From Streptomyces kurssanovii (GTDB taxonomy: Bacteria > Actinomycetota > Actinomycetes > Streptomycetales > Streptomycetaceae), in contig NZ_BMTN01000003.1 in assembly GCF_014649695.1 (NCBI RefSeq), forward strand, positions 620,001 to 684,000: 64,000 bases of DNA, written 5' to 3'. The notes beneath the pieces are model-generated. The model made no database searches. It was not told the DNA's origin and was given only the letters and a program-made list of their open reading frames with translations. The position numbers were made by a program, and so were the translations under genes. This document shows positions 18,207 to 28,098 of the stretch, one piece after another. Each line of letters starts with the position of its first letter. The stretch's first letter is position 1.

Positions 18207-18262
18207 TGACAGTTACCGACTAGTGAACTCGTTTGTCAACTGTCAGTGGCTGTCATTAGTCT
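18207..18262. promoter_or_regulatory. tetR-MFS operator and promoter region
   Basis: Perfect inverted 8-mers TGACAGTT (18207-18214) and AACTGTCA (18238-18245) flank the divergent promoters; the right arm overlaps a candidate MFS promoter, TTGTCA (18233-18238), 18-bp spacer, TAGTCT (18257-18262). TetR binding here would block the MFS promoter. No Shine-Dalgarno precedes ATG 18269, so the MFS transcript is probably leaderless. Confidence 0.55.
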
Positions 18263-18268
18263 TCTCGC

Positions 18269-19879
18269 ATGACTAGTCAGACCACCGTCGAAAAGGCGCC
18301 GAGGGATCCCCAGGACTCCGCTCCGGCACCGGTCAAGGGGCTTCGCGGCCACCCCTGGCTGACCCTGTTCTCCGTGGCCATCGGCGTGATGATGGTCGCG
18401 CTGGACGGCACGATCGTCGCGATTGCCAACCCCGCGATCCAGAAGGATCTCGGCGCCTCGCTCGCCGACGTCCAATGGATCACCAACGGCTATCTGCTCG
18501 CCCTGGCCGTGGCACTGATCACGGCGGGCAAGCTCGGTGACCGCTTCGGCCACCGGCAGACCTTCCTCATAGGCATCGCCGGCTTCGCCGCCGCCTCCGC
18601 GGCCATCGGTCTGTCCGACTCGATCGTCCTCGTCATCGCCTTCCGGGTGCTGCAGGGCCTCTTCGGCGCCCTGCTGATGCCGGCGGCGCTCGGCCTGCTG
18701 CGCGCCACGTTCCCCGCCGAGAAGCTGAACATGGCGATCGGCATCTGGGGCATGGTCATCGGCGCCTCGACGGCCGGCGGCCCGATCCTCGGTGGTGTGC
18801 TCGTCGAGCACGTCAGTTGGCAGTCGGTGTTCTTCATCAACGTGCCCGTCGGCATCCTCGCCGTGGTCCTCGGCCTGGTCATCCTGAAGGACCACCGTGC
18901 GGAGAACGCCCCGAAGTCGTTCGACATCCTCGGCATCCTGCTGCTGTCGGGCGCGATGTTCAGCCTCATCTGGCCGCTGATCAAGGCCGGCGAGTGGGGC
19001 TGGGGCTCCGCCGGCACCCTCGGCTGGCTGGCCGGCGCCGTGGTGCTGTTCGGCCTCTTCGCCTTCTGGGAGAGCAAGGTCGACGAGCCGCTCGTGCCGC
19101 TCGCCATGTTCCGGTCCGTCCCGCTCAGCGCCGGCGTGGTGCTGATGGTCCTGATGGCGTTCGCCTTCATGGGCGGCCTGTTCTTCGTGACCTTCTTCCT
19201 CCAGGGCGTCCAGGAGATGAGCCCGGTCGACAGCGGTCTGCGGCTGCTGCCGCTCACCGGCATGATGATCGTCTCCTCGCCGCTGGCGGGTGCGCTGATC
19301 ACCAAGTTCGGCCCCCGTGTGCCGCTGGTCGGCGGCATGGTCTGCACCGCCGCCGCCATGTTCGGCATGACCACCCTCTCCGAGGGGACCGGCACCTTCG
19401 CGATGTCCCTGTGGTTCGCGCTCCTCGGCCTCGGCCTCGCGCCGGTCATGGTCGGCGCCACCGAGGTCATCGTCGGCAACGCCCCGATGGAGCTCTCCGG
19501 CGTCGCCGGCGGTCTCCAGCAGGCCGCCATGCAGGTCGGTGGCGCCCTCGGCACGGCCGTCCTCGGCGCGGTGATGTCCGCCAAGGTCAGCGCCGAGTTC
19601 GCGGCCAACTGGAAGGACGCGGGCATCCCGGCCCCGGTGGACCCGCGGCTGGAGCAGGCCGCCGAGTTCGGCACCGTCCCCGGCGAACTGGCCCAGGCAC
19701 CCGGCATGACGCCGGACCTGGTCACCAGGATCGGTGACGTCATCCACGACACGTTCATGTCAGGCATGGGCCTGGCGTTCATGGTCGCCGGCATCGTCGC
19801 GGTCGTCGCGGCCCTGGTCGCCGTACTCACCAAGCGTGGTGAGAACGCGGAGGCGGGTGCGGGCGCCGCCCACATCTGA
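18269..19879 (+). CDS. DHA2-family MFS drug efflux transporter
   Basis: A 536-residue, 14-helix major facilitator of the EmrB/QacA group, exporting drugs by proton antiport. Motif A is seen in Gly-Lys-Leu-Gly-Asp-Arg-Phe-Gly-His-Arg after helix 2, and the DHA2 motif D/C region Gly-Pro-Ile-Leu-Gly-Gly in helix 5. Regulated by the divergent TetR gene. Substrates unknown; no biosynthetic genes are adjacent, so it is more likely resistance than product export. Confidence 0.88.
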   Translation: MTSQTTVEKAPRDPQDSAPAPVKGLRGHPWLTLFSVAIGVMMVALDGTIVAIANPAIQKDLGASLADVQWITNGYLLALAVALITAGKLGDRFGHRQTFLIGIAGFAAASAAIGLSDSIVLVIAFRVLQGLFGALLMPAALGLLRATFPAEKLNMAIGIWGMVIGASTAGGPILGGVLVEHVSWQSVFFINVPVGILAVVLGLVILKDHRAENAPKSFDILGILLLSGAMFSLIWPLIKAGEWGWGSAGTLGWLAGAVVLFGLFAFWESKVDEPLVPLAMFRSVPLSAGVVLMVLMAFAFMGGLFFVTFFLQGVQEMSPVDSGLRLLPLTGMMIVSSPLAGALITKFGPRVPLVGGMVCTAAAMFGMTTLSEGTGTFAMSLWFALLGLGLAPVMVGATEVIVGNAPMELSGVAGGLQQAAMQVGGALGTAVLGAVMSAKVSAEFAANWKDAGIPAPVDPRLEQAAEFGTVPGELAQAPGMTPDLVTRIGDVIHDTFMSGMGLAFMVAGIVAVVAALVAVLTKRGENAEAGAGAAHI

Positions 19880-19895
19880 CGTCAACCGCGTGCGT

Positions 19896-19932
19896 CGACA
19901 GCCCCGCCGGGCACTCCCCGGCGGGGCTGTCG
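19896..19932 (+). terminator. Strong intrinsic terminator after the MFS gene
   Basis: Perfect 16-bp stem (19896-19911 with 19917-19932) and a 5-nt loop, 16 nt after the MFS stop. Confidence 0.88.
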
Positions 19933-20027
19933 CCTATCCGGATGAATTCCCCCGCGGCCCCTTCCGCGCTCACGTCACCGCAGGTCAGGGTCGGCCCACC
20001 GATTCGTCCGACCACACGGGGGTTCTC

Positions 20028-20405
20028 ATGCGCAAGACCGTCACCGCCGCCGCCCTGGCCGCCGCCGCACTGCTGCCGCTGCTGCTCCAGCCACCGCAGA
20101 CCGCGTCCGCCGCGCCACCGCGTCTCGGCGCGTGCGCGGCCGGCGAGCTGTGCCTGTGGGCCGAGAACGACTTCCGGGGCGCGCGCAGCACCCATGAGCT
20201 CGCCGGTACCGACATCGAGAGCTGCGTGCCGCTGCCGCCGGGGACGTCCGCCAAGGCCCTCGCCAACCGGACCGGCCGGCCCGTCACCACCTACCAGTCC
20301 GAGGAGTGCGCGGAGACCGGCGAGTTCGAGACCTACCCCGGCGGCGGCACCTGGCTCCCCAGGTCGCCGTACCGGGTCAGGGCGTTCAAGATCTGGGAGA
20401 ACTAG
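20028..20405 (+). CDS. Secreted peptidase-inhibitor-like protein (I36 family)
   Basis: A 125-residue secreted protein: signal peptide of about 28 residues (Ala-Ser-Ala end), then a small beta-gamma-crystallin-like domain with the I36 signature Gly-Glu-Leu-Cys-Leu-Trp followed by Phe-Arg-Gly and four cysteines for two disulfides. I36 members include the streptomycete metalloprotease inhibitor SMPI; this copy is a relative, and inhibition is not shown. ATG 20028 follows a GGGGG Shine-Dalgarno. Its last 20 bp overlap the convergent potassium-channel gene. Confidence 0.72.
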   Translation: MRKTVTAAALAAAALLPLLLQPPQTASAAPPRLGACAAGELCLWAENDFRGARSTHELAGTDIESCVPLPPGTSAKALANRTGRPVTTYQSEECAETGEFETYPGGGTWLPRSPYRVRAFKIWEN

Positions 20406-21159
20406 GCCCCGGCACCTCGGGCGCACCGGCCTCCGGGGCGCCCGAGAGCCGCGCCACCTCGGCCCGCAGGCCGCGGACCTCCACCGCCAGCGCCTCCAGC
20501 AGCGCCGTCTGTCGCCGCTCCTCGGCGTCGTCCCGCTCGAAACGGGAGATGAACCAGGCGGCGATGTTGGCCGTCACCACACCGAGCAGCGCGATACCGG
20601 AGATCATCAGCCCGACCGCCAGCAGCCGCCCGAGGCCCGTCGTCGGCGAGTGGTCGCCGTAGCCGACGGTCGTCATCGTCGTGAACGACCACCACACCGC
20701 GTCGCCCAGCGTCCTGATGTTCCCGCCGGGCGCGTCCCGCTCCACCTGGAGCACCGCCAGTGAGCCGAACATCATCAGCCCCACGACCGCGCCGCCCACA
20801 TACGTGGTGAGCGTGATCTGCGGCGCCATCCTGGCCCGCCGGCCCACCAGCAGCAGCGTGGAGACCAGCCGCAGCAGCCGCAGCGGCTGCACCAGGGGCA
20901 GCAGCACCGCCAGCAGGTCCAGCGGATGGCTGCGCAGGAACAGCCACTTGCCCGGCGCCAGCGACAGCCGTACGAGGTAGTCCACCGCGAACGTCCCCCA
21001 CACCACCCACTCGGCCACCTGACAGGACCGGTGGACCCCGGACGGGGCGCCCGGAGCGACGATCGGGACCGTGTAGGCGACCGCGAAGACGAGGGCGAGC
21101 GCCAGCAGGGGCGTCTGCATGCGCTTTTCCCAGCGGATCTGGGCGGTCTGCTGCTTCAT
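20386..21159 (-). CDS. Voltage-gated-like potassium channel
   Basis: A 257-residue membrane protein with six hydrophobic segments; an Arg-rich S4-like helix (Arg-Leu-Leu-Arg-Leu ... Arg-Arg-Ala-Arg, about 93-110), a pore loop with selectivity filter Thr-Val-Gly-Tyr-Gly-Asp (164-169), a final inner helix and a coiled-coil tail (about 205-240). This is the bacterial Kv layout. Overlap of its 3' end with the convergent inhibitor gene means one stop lies inside the other gene. Confidence 0.87.
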   Translation of the reverse strand: MKQQTAQIRWEKRMQTPLLALALVFAVAYTVPIVAPGAPSGVHRSCQVAEWVVWGTFAVDYLVRLSLAPGKWLFLRSHPLDLLAVLLPLVQPLRLLRLVSTLLLVGRRARMAPQITLTTYVGGAVVGLMMFGSLAVLQVERDAPGGNIRTLGDAVWWSFTTMTTVGYGDHSPTTGLGRLLAVGLMISGIALLGVVTANIAAWFISRFERDDAEERRQTALLEALAVEVRGLRAEVARLSGAPEAGAPEVPGPSSPRS

Positions 21160-21181
21160 GACAGGAATCGTAAGGACACGC

Positions 21182-21215
21182 CAGGGGCGGCGGACCCGTG
21201 GGTCCGCCGCCCCTG
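21182..21215 (-). terminator. Strong intrinsic terminator after aceE
   Basis: Perfect 16-bp stem (21182-21197 with 21200-21215) and a 2-nt formal loop, 15 nt beyond the aceE stop and just upstream of the channel gene. Confidence 0.85.
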
Positions 21216-21230
21216 ACGTGCTGATCTTCG

Positions 21231-23972
21231 CTACGCGTCGCCGCCCGCCGCGCCCGGGTCGGCCGCCGCCACGTCCAGCAGCTGGTAGCGGTCCACCGCC
21301 TGCTTGAGCGTGCCGCGGTCGACCTTGCCCTCGCGGGCCAGCTCGGTCAGCACCGCCAGCACGATCGACTGGGCGTCGATGTGGAAGAAGCGGCGGGCCG
21401 CGCCACGGGTGTCCGCGAAGCCGAAACCGTCCGCGCCGAGCGACTGGTACGTGCCGGGCACCCAGCGGGAGATCTGGTCGGGGACCGAGCGCATCCAGTC
21501 GGAGACCGCGACGAACGGGCCCTCCGAGCCGGACAGCTTCCGCGTCACGTACGGGACGCGCTGCTCCTCCTCGGGGTGCAGGAGGTTGTGCCGCTCCACG
21601 TCGACCGCCTCACGGCGCAGCTCGTTCCAGGAGGTCGCCGACCACACGTCGGCGCGTACGTTCCACTCCTCCGCGAGGATCCGCTGGGCCTCGACCGCCC
21701 AGGGGACGGCGACACCGGACGCCATGATCTGGGCCGGGATGGTGCCCTGCGCGCCCTGCTTGAAGCGGTGGATGCCCTTCAGGATGCCCTCGACGTCCAC
21801 ATCGGCCGGCTCCGCGGGGTGCTGGATCGGCTCGTTGTAGACGGTGAGGTAGTAGAAGATGTCCTCGTTCTCCTCGGGGGTCCCGCCGTACATCCTGCGC
21901 AGACCGTCCTGGACGATGTGCGCGATCTCGAAGCCGAACGCCGGGTCGTAGGCGATGCAGGCCGGATTGGTCGAGGCGAGCAGCTGCGAGTGGCCGTCCG
22001 CGTGCTGGAGTCCCTCGCCCGTCAGCGTCGTACGGCCGGCGGTGGCGCCCAGGACGAAGCCGCGCGCCAGCTGGTCGGCCATCTGCCAGAACTGGTCGCC
22101 GGTGCGCTGGAAGCCGAACATCGAGTAGAAGACGTACACCGGGATCAGCGGCTCGCCGTGGGTCGCGTACGCGGAACCCGCGGCGATCAGGGACGCGGTG
22201 CAGCCGGCCTCCGAGATGCCGTCGTGCAGCATCTGACCGGTCGGCGACTCCTTGTACGCGAGCAGCAGCTCGCGGTCCACTGCCTCGTACTGCTGACCGA
22301 GCGGGTTGTAGATCTTCGCACTCGGGAAGAACGAGTCCATGCCGAAGGTGCGGTACTCGTCGGGCGCGATCAGCACGAACCGCTTGCCGATCTCCTTGTC
22401 CCGCATGAGGTCCTTCAGCAGCCGGACGAACGCCATGGTGGTGGCGATTGACTGCTGACCGGAGCCCTTCTTCACCGCCGCGTACGTCTTGTCCTCGGGC
22501 AGCTGGAGCGGCTTCGCCCGTACGATCCGGGTCGGCACGTATCCACCGCAGGCCTTGCGGTGGTCGTGCATGTACTGGATCTCCTCCGAGTCGCGACCCG
22601 GGTGGTAGTACGGCGGGGGGCCGCTCTCGATCTGCTGGTCCGTGATCGGGAGGTGCAGGCGGTCACGGAAGCGCTTCAGGTCGTCGACCGTCAGCTTCTT
22701 CATCTGGTGCGTGGCGTTGCGGCCCTCGAAGTTCGGCCCCAGCGTCCAGCCCTTGATGGTCTGCGCCAGGATCACCGTCGGCTGGCCCTTGTGGGCCTTG
22801 GCCGCCGTATAGGCCGCGAAGACCTTGCGGTGGTCGTGACCACCGCGGCCCAGGTGCAGGATCTGCTCGTCGGTCATGTTCTCGACCATGGCGCGCAGCC
22901 GCTGGTCGCCGCCGAAGAAGTGCTCACGGATGTACGCGCCCGTCTCGGTCGCGTACGTCTGGAACTGCCCGTCCGGCGTGGTGTTCAGCTTGTTGACGAG
23001 GATGCCGTCGCGGTCCTGGGCGAGCAGCGGGTCCCAGGAGCGGTCCCAGACCAGCTTGATGACGTTCCAGCCGGCGCCGCGGAACTGCGACTCCAGCTCC
23101 TGGATGATCTTGCCGTTGCCGCGGACCGGGCCGTCGAGGCGCTGGAGGTTGCAGTTGACCACGAAGGTCAGGTTGTCCAGGCCCTCACGGGCGGCGATGG
23201 ACAGCTGGCCGAGCGACTCCGGCTCGTCCATCTCGCCGTCGCCGAGGAACGCCCACACGTGCGAGTCGGAGGTGTCCGCGATGCCGCGGGCCTCCATGTA
23301 GCGATTCATGCGCGCCTGGTAGATGGCGCCGAGAGGGCCGAGGCCCATGGACACCGTCGGGAACTCCCAGAAGTCCGGCATCAGCCGCGGGTGCGGATAG
23401 CTGGACAGCCCGTACGGCTCCTTGGACTTCTCCTGCCGGAACGCGTCCAGCTGCTGCTCGCTGAGCCGGTCGAGCAGGAAGGCGCGGGCATAGATACCGG
23501 GGGACGCGTGCCCCTGGAAGAAGATCTGGTCGCCGCCCTTTCCGTCGTCCTTGCCCCGGAAGAAGTGGTTGAAGCCCACGTCGTACAGGGAGGCGGAGGA
23601 GGCGAAGGTGGCGATGTGGCCGCCGACGCCGATACCGGGCCGCTGCGCGCGGGAGACCATGACCGCGGCGTTCCACCGGGTCGCGTTGAGGATCTTGCGC
23701 TCGATCTCCTCGTTGCCGGGGAAGAACGGCTCGTCCTTGGTCGCGATGGTGTTGACGTAGTCCGTGCTGCGCATCTCGGGCACGGCGACGCGCTTCTCAC
23801 GCGCCCGCTCGATCAGGCGGAGCATCAGATAGCGGGCCCGCTCCCGGCCCCGCTCGTCGACGGCGGCGTCGAGGGAGTCCAGCCACTCCTGGGTCTCTTC
23901 AGGATCGAAGTCCGGGACCTGGCTGGGAAGGCCGCCAATGATGATCGGGTTGCGATCTGATCCGGAAGCCAC
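21231..23972 (-). CDS. aceE: Pyruvate dehydrogenase E1 component, homodimeric
   Basis: A 913-residue thiamine-diphosphate enzyme that decarboxylates pyruvate and acetylates the lipoyl arm of E2, feeding acetyl-CoA to central metabolism. Features: the ThDP motif Gly-Asp-Gly-Glu-Met-Asp-Glu-Pro-Glu at about 250, transketolase pyrimidine domain in the middle, and the AceE-type C-terminal domain. GTG 23972 is preceded by GAAGGA and gives the usual start (Ala-Ser-Gly-Ser-Asp-Arg); an upstream in-frame start adds 16 unrelated residues. It stands alone with its own terminator, as in other streptomycetes. Confidence 0.95.
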   Translation of the reverse strand: MASGSDRNPIIIGGLPSQVPDFDPEETQEWLDSLDAAVDERGRERARYLMLRLIERAREKRVAVPEMRSTDYVNTIATKDEPFFPGNEEIERKILNATRWNAAVMVSRAQRPGIGVGGHIATFASSASLYDVGFNHFFRGKDDGKGGDQIFFQGHASPGIYARAFLLDRLSEQQLDAFRQEKSKEPYGLSSYPHPRLMPDFWEFPTVSMGLGPLGAIYQARMNRYMEARGIADTSDSHVWAFLGDGEMDEPESLGQLSIAAREGLDNLTFVVNCNLQRLDGPVRGNGKIIQELESQFRGAGWNVIKLVWDRSWDPLLAQDRDGILVNKLNTTPDGQFQTYATETGAYIREHFFGGDQRLRAMVENMTDEQILHLGRGGHDHRKVFAAYTAAKAHKGQPTVILAQTIKGWTLGPNFEGRNATHQMKKLTVDDLKRFRDRLHLPITDQQIESGPPPYYHPGRDSEEIQYMHDHRKACGGYVPTRIVRAKPLQLPEDKTYAAVKKGSGQQSIATTMAFVRLLKDLMRDKEIGKRFVLIAPDEYRTFGMDSFFPSAKIYNPLGQQYEAVDRELLLAYKESPTGQMLHDGISEAGCTASLIAAGSAYATHGEPLIPVYVFYSMFGFQRTGDQFWQMADQLARGFVLGATAGRTTLTGEGLQHADGHSQLLASTNPACIAYDPAFGFEIAHIVQDGLRRMYGGTPEENEDIFYYLTVYNEPIQHPAEPADVDVEGILKGIHRFKQGAQGTIPAQIMASGVAVPWAVEAQRILAEEWNVRADVWSATSWNELRREAVDVERHNLLHPEEEQRVPYVTRKLSGSEGPFVAVSDWMRSVPDQISRWVPGTYQSLGADGFGFADTRGAARRFFHIDAQSIVLAVLTELAREGKVDRGTLKQAVDRYQLLDVAAADPGAAGGDA

Positions 23973-24412
23973 GCTGTTCCTTCGCTGTTCGGAGGTACTG
24001 GGTCGGCAAAGCTGTCGCACCGCCTCCCATCGTGTACCGCGGGGAGCCTCGCGTCATCTCTACCGGGAGGTAACCCTCGATCTCGGCGACATCCGGCCCC
24101 GGACCGGCGGGCGAGCCGGACCGAATCGCCACTTTACGCCCGACGCGTCCATGCGTTTCGTTCGGTCGTTCGGTTCCGATTGAGATGTGAAAGGGTAGGA
24201 ATGCCGCGTACGCGGCCGAAGGGTGTGGTCACGATCGTGGCGGGGACCCGTCGCTTGCCTGGAGTTGCGCCGAGACGGCCGCAAACGTCACCGTTTCGGC
24301 GGTCTGGACGGCCGGGTACTTGCGCGATCCGCCCCGCCCGTGTGGACTACGGCCAATGCTGCGCGTACGCGCGTGGCCGAAGCATTTGTCGAAAACGATC
24401 AGGAGGCAAGCC
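23973..24412. other. Divergent intergenic region, aceE / DUF3052
   Basis: A 440-bp gene-free region holding both promoters. The middle (24150-24200) is locally A+T-richer (GTTTCGTTCGGTCGTTCGG, then GATTGAGATG), as expected of promoter DNA, but I cannot assign -10/-35 boxes firmly. AGGAGG at 24401-24406 is the DUF3052 ribosome binding site. Confidence 0.4.
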
Positions 24413-24853
24413 GTGAGCGCGACCGCGGACCACGCGGAGGAGCGGACCAACCCGGCAGCAAGGCTGGGGTTCGAGCCCGGACAAGTGGTCCAGGAGATCG
24501 GCTACGACGACGACGTCGAGCAGGAGCTCCGTGAGGGCATCGAGGCCGCTACCGGCCAGGAACTCGTCGACGAGGAGTACGACGACGTCGCTGACGTCGT
24601 CGTGCTCTGGTTCCGCGACGAGGACGGGGACCTCACCGACGCACTGGTGGACGCCATCGGTCTGATCGACGAGGGCGGGGTCGTCTGGCTGATGACCCCC
24701 AAGACCGGCCGTGACGGCTATGTCGAGCCCAGCGACATCAACGAGGCCGCACAGACGGCGGGTCTCTCCCAGACCAAGAGCATCAACGCCGGCAAGGACT
24801 GGAGTGGCAGCCGGCTGGTCACCCCCAAGGGGGCGAAGTCGGGGAAGCGCTGA
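24413..24853 (+). CDS. DUF3052 family protein
   Basis: A 146-residue acidic cytoplasmic protein conserved in actinobacteria as DUF3052; function unknown. It contains the family's Gly-Tyr-Asp-Asp-Asp-Val-Glu and Trp-Leu-Met-Thr-Pro-Lys blocks. GTG 24413 is chosen because of the strong AGGAGG at 7-nt spacing; the frame is open upstream without an RBS. Single-gene unit ended by a strong hairpin. Confidence 0.82.
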   Translation: MSATADHAEERTNPAARLGFEPGQVVQEIGYDDDVEQELREGIEAATGQELVDEEYDDVADVVVLWFRDEDGDLTDALVDAIGLIDEGGVVWLMTPKTGRDGYVEPSDINEAAQTAGLSQTKSINAGKDWSGSRLVTPKGAKSGKR

Positions 24854-24880
24854 GCCGCCGAGCGGCGAAGGACAGACAAG

Positions 24881-24911
24881 AGGCCCCCACCGGCTCAGCC
24901 GGTGGGGGCCT
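24881..24911 (+). terminator. Strong intrinsic terminator after DUF3052
   Basis: Perfect 15-bp stem (24881-24895 with 24897-24911); in practice a 5-nt loop. Ends in CTTCTG. Separates DUF3052 from the peroxiredoxin gene. Confidence 0.85.
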
Positions 24912-24963
24912 TCTGCGTAGGCTGGCCCCCTACCGGACGGCACACAGAAGGGAAGCTTTCTCC

Positions 24964-25422
24964 ATGGCGATCGAGGTCGGCGACAAGGCACCGGAGTTCG
25001 AGCTCAAGGACAACCACGGCCGCACCGTCGCGCTCTCGGACTTCCGGGGCGAGAAGAACGTCGTGCTGCTCTTCTACCCCTTCGCCTTCACCGGCGTGTG
25101 CACCGGTGAGCTGTGCGCCCTGCGCGACGAGCTCCCGAGGTTCGTCAACGAGGACACCCAGCTGCTGGCCGTCTCCAACGACTCCATCCACACCCTGCGT
25201 GTCTTCGGCGAGCAGGAGGGCCTCGAGTACCCGCTGCTCTCCGACTTCTGGCCGCACGGCGAGACCTCCCGCGCCTACGGCGTCTTCGACGAGGAGAAGG
25301 GCTGCGCGGTGCGCGGCACCTTCGTCATCGACAAGGAGGGCGTGGTGCGCTGGACGGTCGTCAACGGCCTGCCGGACGCCCGCGACCTGAACGACTACGT
25401 CAAGGCGCTGGACGCCCTCTGA
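24964..25422 (+). CDS. AhpE-type 1-Cys peroxiredoxin
   Basis: A 152-residue thiol peroxidase reducing H2O2 and organic hydroperoxides. Peroxidatic Cys46 sits in Pro-Phe-Ala-Phe-Thr-Gly-Val-Cys-Thr-Gly-Glu-Leu-Cys; Cys51 follows five residues later, and another Cys is at about 115, so the resolving partner is open. Length and motif match mycobacterial AhpE rather than the longer AhpC/Prx1. Ahead of the Ter stress genes. Confidence 0.88.
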   Translation: MAIEVGDKAPEFELKDNHGRTVALSDFRGEKNVVLLFYPFAFTGVCTGELCALRDELPRFVNEDTQLLAVSNDSIHTLRVFGEQEGLEYPLLSDFWPHGETSRAYGVFDEEKGCAVRGTFVIDKEGVVRWTVVNGLPDARDLNDYVKALDAL

Positions 25423-25507
25423 GTCGCGGCGTTCGCCGCACGGGCGTCGTCCCGGTCCCGTCAGGGCATCGTTCGCGCGAACCGGCGCGCGAAAGCCTGT
25501 TTTGCGC

Positions 25508-25536
25508 GGGAACCGGTCACTAGGATCCTTTCGTTG
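25508..25536 (+). promoter_or_regulatory. Candidate ECF-type promoter for terD
   Basis: GGGAAC (25508-25513), then 19 bp, then GTTG (25533-25536). This resembles actinobacterial ECF promoters of the sigma-R/sigma-E kind (GGAAT/C ... GTT), though the spacing is one base off the sigma-R consensus. It lies 57 bp before the terD start. A low-confidence call by eye. Confidence 0.32.
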
Positions 25537-25592
25537 ATCCGATAGCCATGCACGACGGGGGCGCTGCCCCTGAAACAACAATGGAGGGACTC

Positions 25593-26168
25593 GTGGGAGT
25601 CAGCCTCAGCAAGGGCGGCAACGTCTCGCTGACCAAGGCCGCGCCGAACCTGACCGCGGTCACCGTGGGCCTGGGCTGGGATGTCCGGACCACCACCGGC
25701 ACCGACTTCGACCTCGACGCCAGCGCCCTGCTGACCAACGCCGAGGGCAAGGTCACCAACGACGGCAACTTCGTCTTCTTCAACAACCTCAAGAGCTCCG
25801 ACGGCTCCGTCGAGCACACCGGTGACAACCTCACCGGTGAGGGCGAGGGCGACGACGAGCAGATCAAGGTCAACCTGGCCGCGGTCCCCGCCGACGTCGA
25901 CAAGATCGTCTTCCCGGTCTCGATCTACGAGGCCGAGAGCCGCCAGCAGTCCTTCGGTCAGGTGCGCAACGCGTTCATCCGCGTCGTCAACCAGGCCGAC
26001 AACAACGAGCTCGCGCGCTACGACCTGAGCGAGGACGCCTCGACCGAGACCGCGATGGTCTTCGGCGAGCTGTACCGCAACGGCCCCGAGTGGAAGTTCC
26101 GTGCCATCGGCCAGGGTTACGCCTCGGGCCTGCGCGGCATCGCGCAGGACTTCGGTGTGAACGTCTGA
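25593..26168 (+). CDS. terD: TerD-family tellurium/stress protein (copy 1)
   Basis: A 191-residue calcium-binding beta-sandwich protein of the TerD family. Seen: Phe-Asp-Leu-Asp-Ala-Ser-Ala-Leu-Leu, the acidic Asp-Asn-Leu-Thr-Gly-Glu-Gly segment (Ca2+ sites), and the C-terminal [11 protein letters not shown] block. GTG 25593 follows GGAGGGA; the ATG 15 codons upstream is not preferred. TerD proteins are thought to act at the membrane with TerC in a metal-dependent stress response. Ended by a strong hairpin before copy 2, so the copies may be expressed at different levels. Confidence 0.9.
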   Translation: MGVSLSKGGNVSLTKAAPNLTAVTVGLGWDVRTTTGTDFDLDASALLTNAEGKVTNDGNFVFFNNLKSSDGSVEHTGDNLTGEGEGDDEQIKVNLAAVPADVDKIVFPVSIYEAESRQQSFGQVRNAFIRVVNQADNNELARYDLSEDASTETAMVFGELYRNGPEWKFRAIGQGYASGLRGIAQDFGVNV

Positions 26169-26188
26169 GTCAGGCACAGCAGTCTCCA

Positions 26189-26221
26189 CGTCCGGCGCCG
26201 CACACAGTGCGGCGCCGGACG
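26189..26221 (+). terminator. Hairpin between the two terD copies
   Basis: Perfect 15-bp stem (26189-26203 with 26207-26221), 3-nt loop, 20 nt after copy 1. Full or partial termination is possible. Confidence 0.82.
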
Positions 26222-26276
26222 CGCCTGGGGCCGAAGAGGCCCCACAGCAAAGCCATCCAGGGGAGGACTCACCAAC

Positions 26277-26852
26277 ATGGGCGTCACGCTCGCCAAGGGA
26301 GGCAATGTCTCCCTCTCCAAGGCCGCACCCAATCTCACCCAGGTGCTCGTAGGGCTCGGCTGGGACGCGCGCTCCACCACCGGCGCACCCTTCGACCTCG
26401 ACGCCAGCGCGCTGCTCTGCCAGAGCGGACGGGTCCTCGGCGACGAGTGGTTCGTCTTCTACAACCAGCTCAAGAGCCCGGACGGCTCCGTCGAACACAC
26501 CGGTGACAACCTCACCGGTGAAGGTGACGGCGACGACGAGTCGCTCCTGGTGGACCTCGCCAAGGTGCCGGCCAACGTGGACAAGATCATCTTTCCCGTC
26601 TCCATCCATGACGCCGACAACCGCGGCCAGACCTTCGGCCAGGTCAGCAACGCCTTCATCCGCGTCGTCAACCAGGCCGACGGGCAGGAGCTGGCCCGCT
26701 ACGACCTCAGCGAGGACGCTTCCACGGAGACCGCGATGATCTTCGGTGAGCTCTACCGTTACGGCGGGGAGTGGAAGTTCCGGGCCGTGGGACAGGGGTA
26801 CGCGTCGGGGCTGCGGGGCATCGCTCTAGACTTCGGGGTCAACGTTTCGTAA
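26277..26852 (+). CDS. terD: TerD-family protein (copy 2)
   Basis: A 191-residue paralog of the preceding protein, same length, with the same Phe-Asp-Leu-Asp-Ala-Ser-Ala-Leu-Leu and Asp-Asn-Leu-Thr-Gly-Glu-Gly calcium segments. It differs mainly in residues 25-50, and carries a Cys (Leu-Leu-Cys-Gln-Ser) that copy 1 lacks. Tandem terD genes are common; they usually form hetero-assemblies. A 7-bp GGGGGAG/CTCCCCC hairpin lies at 26868-26884 between this gene and the TerC-like gene. Confidence 0.9.
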   Translation: MGVTLAKGGNVSLSKAAPNLTQVLVGLGWDARSTTGAPFDLDASALLCQSGRVLGDEWFVFYNQLKSPDGSVEHTGDNLTGEGDGDDESLLVDLAKVPANVDKIIFPVSIHDADNRGQTFGQVSNAFIRVVNQADGQELARYDLSEDASTETAMIFGELYRYGGEWKFRAVGQGYASGLRGIALDFGVNVS

Positions 26853-26923
26853 AGCCGCGTGCGGCGCGGGGGAGAAGCTCCCCCAGGCTTCACCCGGGGG
26901 ACAATTACACGATTGGGTAGCCA

Positions 26924-28069
26924 GTGGTTCTTAAAACCTTCGGCTGGTCGTTCGCCGTCACGGCGCTCGGCCTCGCATTCGCCGCCTGGCAGTGGGGCTG
27001 GGAGGCGTTCGGGATCGTACTGATCCTGTCGATCCTCGAGATCTCGCTGTCGTTCGACAACGCGGTTGTCAACGCCGGAATCCTCAAGAAGATGAACGCC
27101 TTCTGGCAGAAGATCTTCCTGACGATCGGCATTCTGATCGCGGTCTTCGGCATGCGGCTGGTCTTCCCCGTCGTCATCGTCGCCATCAGTGCCAAGGTCG
27201 GGCCGATCGAAGCGGTCCAGCTGGCCATGGACCAGCCCGACAGGTACGAGGACCTGGTCACCGACGCACACGCGGCGATCGCCTCGTTCGGTGGCATGTT
27301 CCTGCTGATGATCTTCCTCGACTTCATCTTCGAGGAGCGCGAGCACAAGTGGCTGGCCTGGCTCGAGCGGCCGCTGGCCAAGCTCGGCAAGGTCGACATG
27401 CTGTCGGTCTGCATCGCGCTGATCGTCCTGATGGTCACCGCCATCACCTTCGCCACCAACGCGCACACGAGCACCGGCCACGCCGACAAGTCGGCCACCG
27501 TGCTCCTCTCCGGCGTCGCCGGTCTGATCACATACCTCGTCGTCGGCGGTCTCTCCGGCTACTTCGAGGACAAGCTCGAGGAAGAGGAGGAGCGCGAGCA
27601 CGAGGAGGAGGAGAAGGCCAAACGGGAGGGCAAGCCGGTCTCCGCGGTCGGCCTCGCCGGCAAGGCGGCGTTCTTCCTCTTCCTGTACCTCGAGGTGCTC
27701 GACGCGTCGTTCTCCTTCGACGGCGTGATCGGCGCGTTCGCCATCACCAACCACATCTTCTGGATGGCGCTCGGCCTCGGTATCGGCGCGATGTACGTCC
27801 GGTCCCTCACGGTCTACCTGGTCCGCCAGGGCACCCTCGACGACTACGTCTACCTGGAGCACGGCGCCCACTACGCGATCGGCGCGCTGGCGGTCATCCT
27901 GCTCGTCACCATCCAGTACGAGATCAGCGAGATCATCACCGGCCTCATCGGCGTGGTGCTGATCGCGGCCTCCTTCTGGTCCTCGCTGCGCCGCAACAAG
28001 GCGCTGGAGAACGCCGAGGGAAAGGCCGGCGGTCCGGAGGAGAAGGCTGAGGTCTCCTCCGGGGTGTGA
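26924..28069 (+). CDS. DUF475/TerC-family integral membrane protein
   Basis: A 381-residue membrane protein with about nine helices. Two TerC-type acidic motifs are visible: Glu-Ile-Ser-Leu-Ser-Phe-Asp-Asn-Ala early and Glu-Val-Leu-Asp-Ala-Ser-Phe-Ser-Phe-Asp-Gly in the second half, likely forming a metal-transport site. The central cytoplasmic loop (about 205-240) is a highly charged Glu/Lys helix. TerC relatives bind TerD at the membrane and some export manganese. GTG 26924 has only a weak RBS. Confidence 0.85.
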   Translation: MVLKTFGWSFAVTALGLAFAAWQWGWEAFGIVLILSILEISLSFDNAVVNAGILKKMNAFWQKIFLTIGILIAVFGMRLVFPVVIVAISAKVGPIEAVQLAMDQPDRYEDLVTDAHAAIASFGGMFLLMIFLDFIFEEREHKWLAWLERPLAKLGKVDMLSVCIALIVLMVTAITFATNAHTSTGHADKSATVLLSGVAGLITYLVVGGLSGYFEDKLEEEEEREHEEEEKAKREGKPVSAVGLAGKAAFFLFLYLEVLDASFSFDGVIGAFAITNHIFWMALGLGIGAMYVRSLTVYLVRQGTLDDYVYLEHGAHYAIGALAVILLVTIQYEISEIITGLIGVVLIAASFWSSLRRNKALENAEGKAGGPEEKAEVSSGV

Positions 28070-28098
28070 CGCCCACACCATTGAGGAACGCTTCCTTG

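Noticed and set aside
22560-23960. Long plus-strand frame opposite aceE
   Set aside because: Antisense shadow of an unmistakable aceE.
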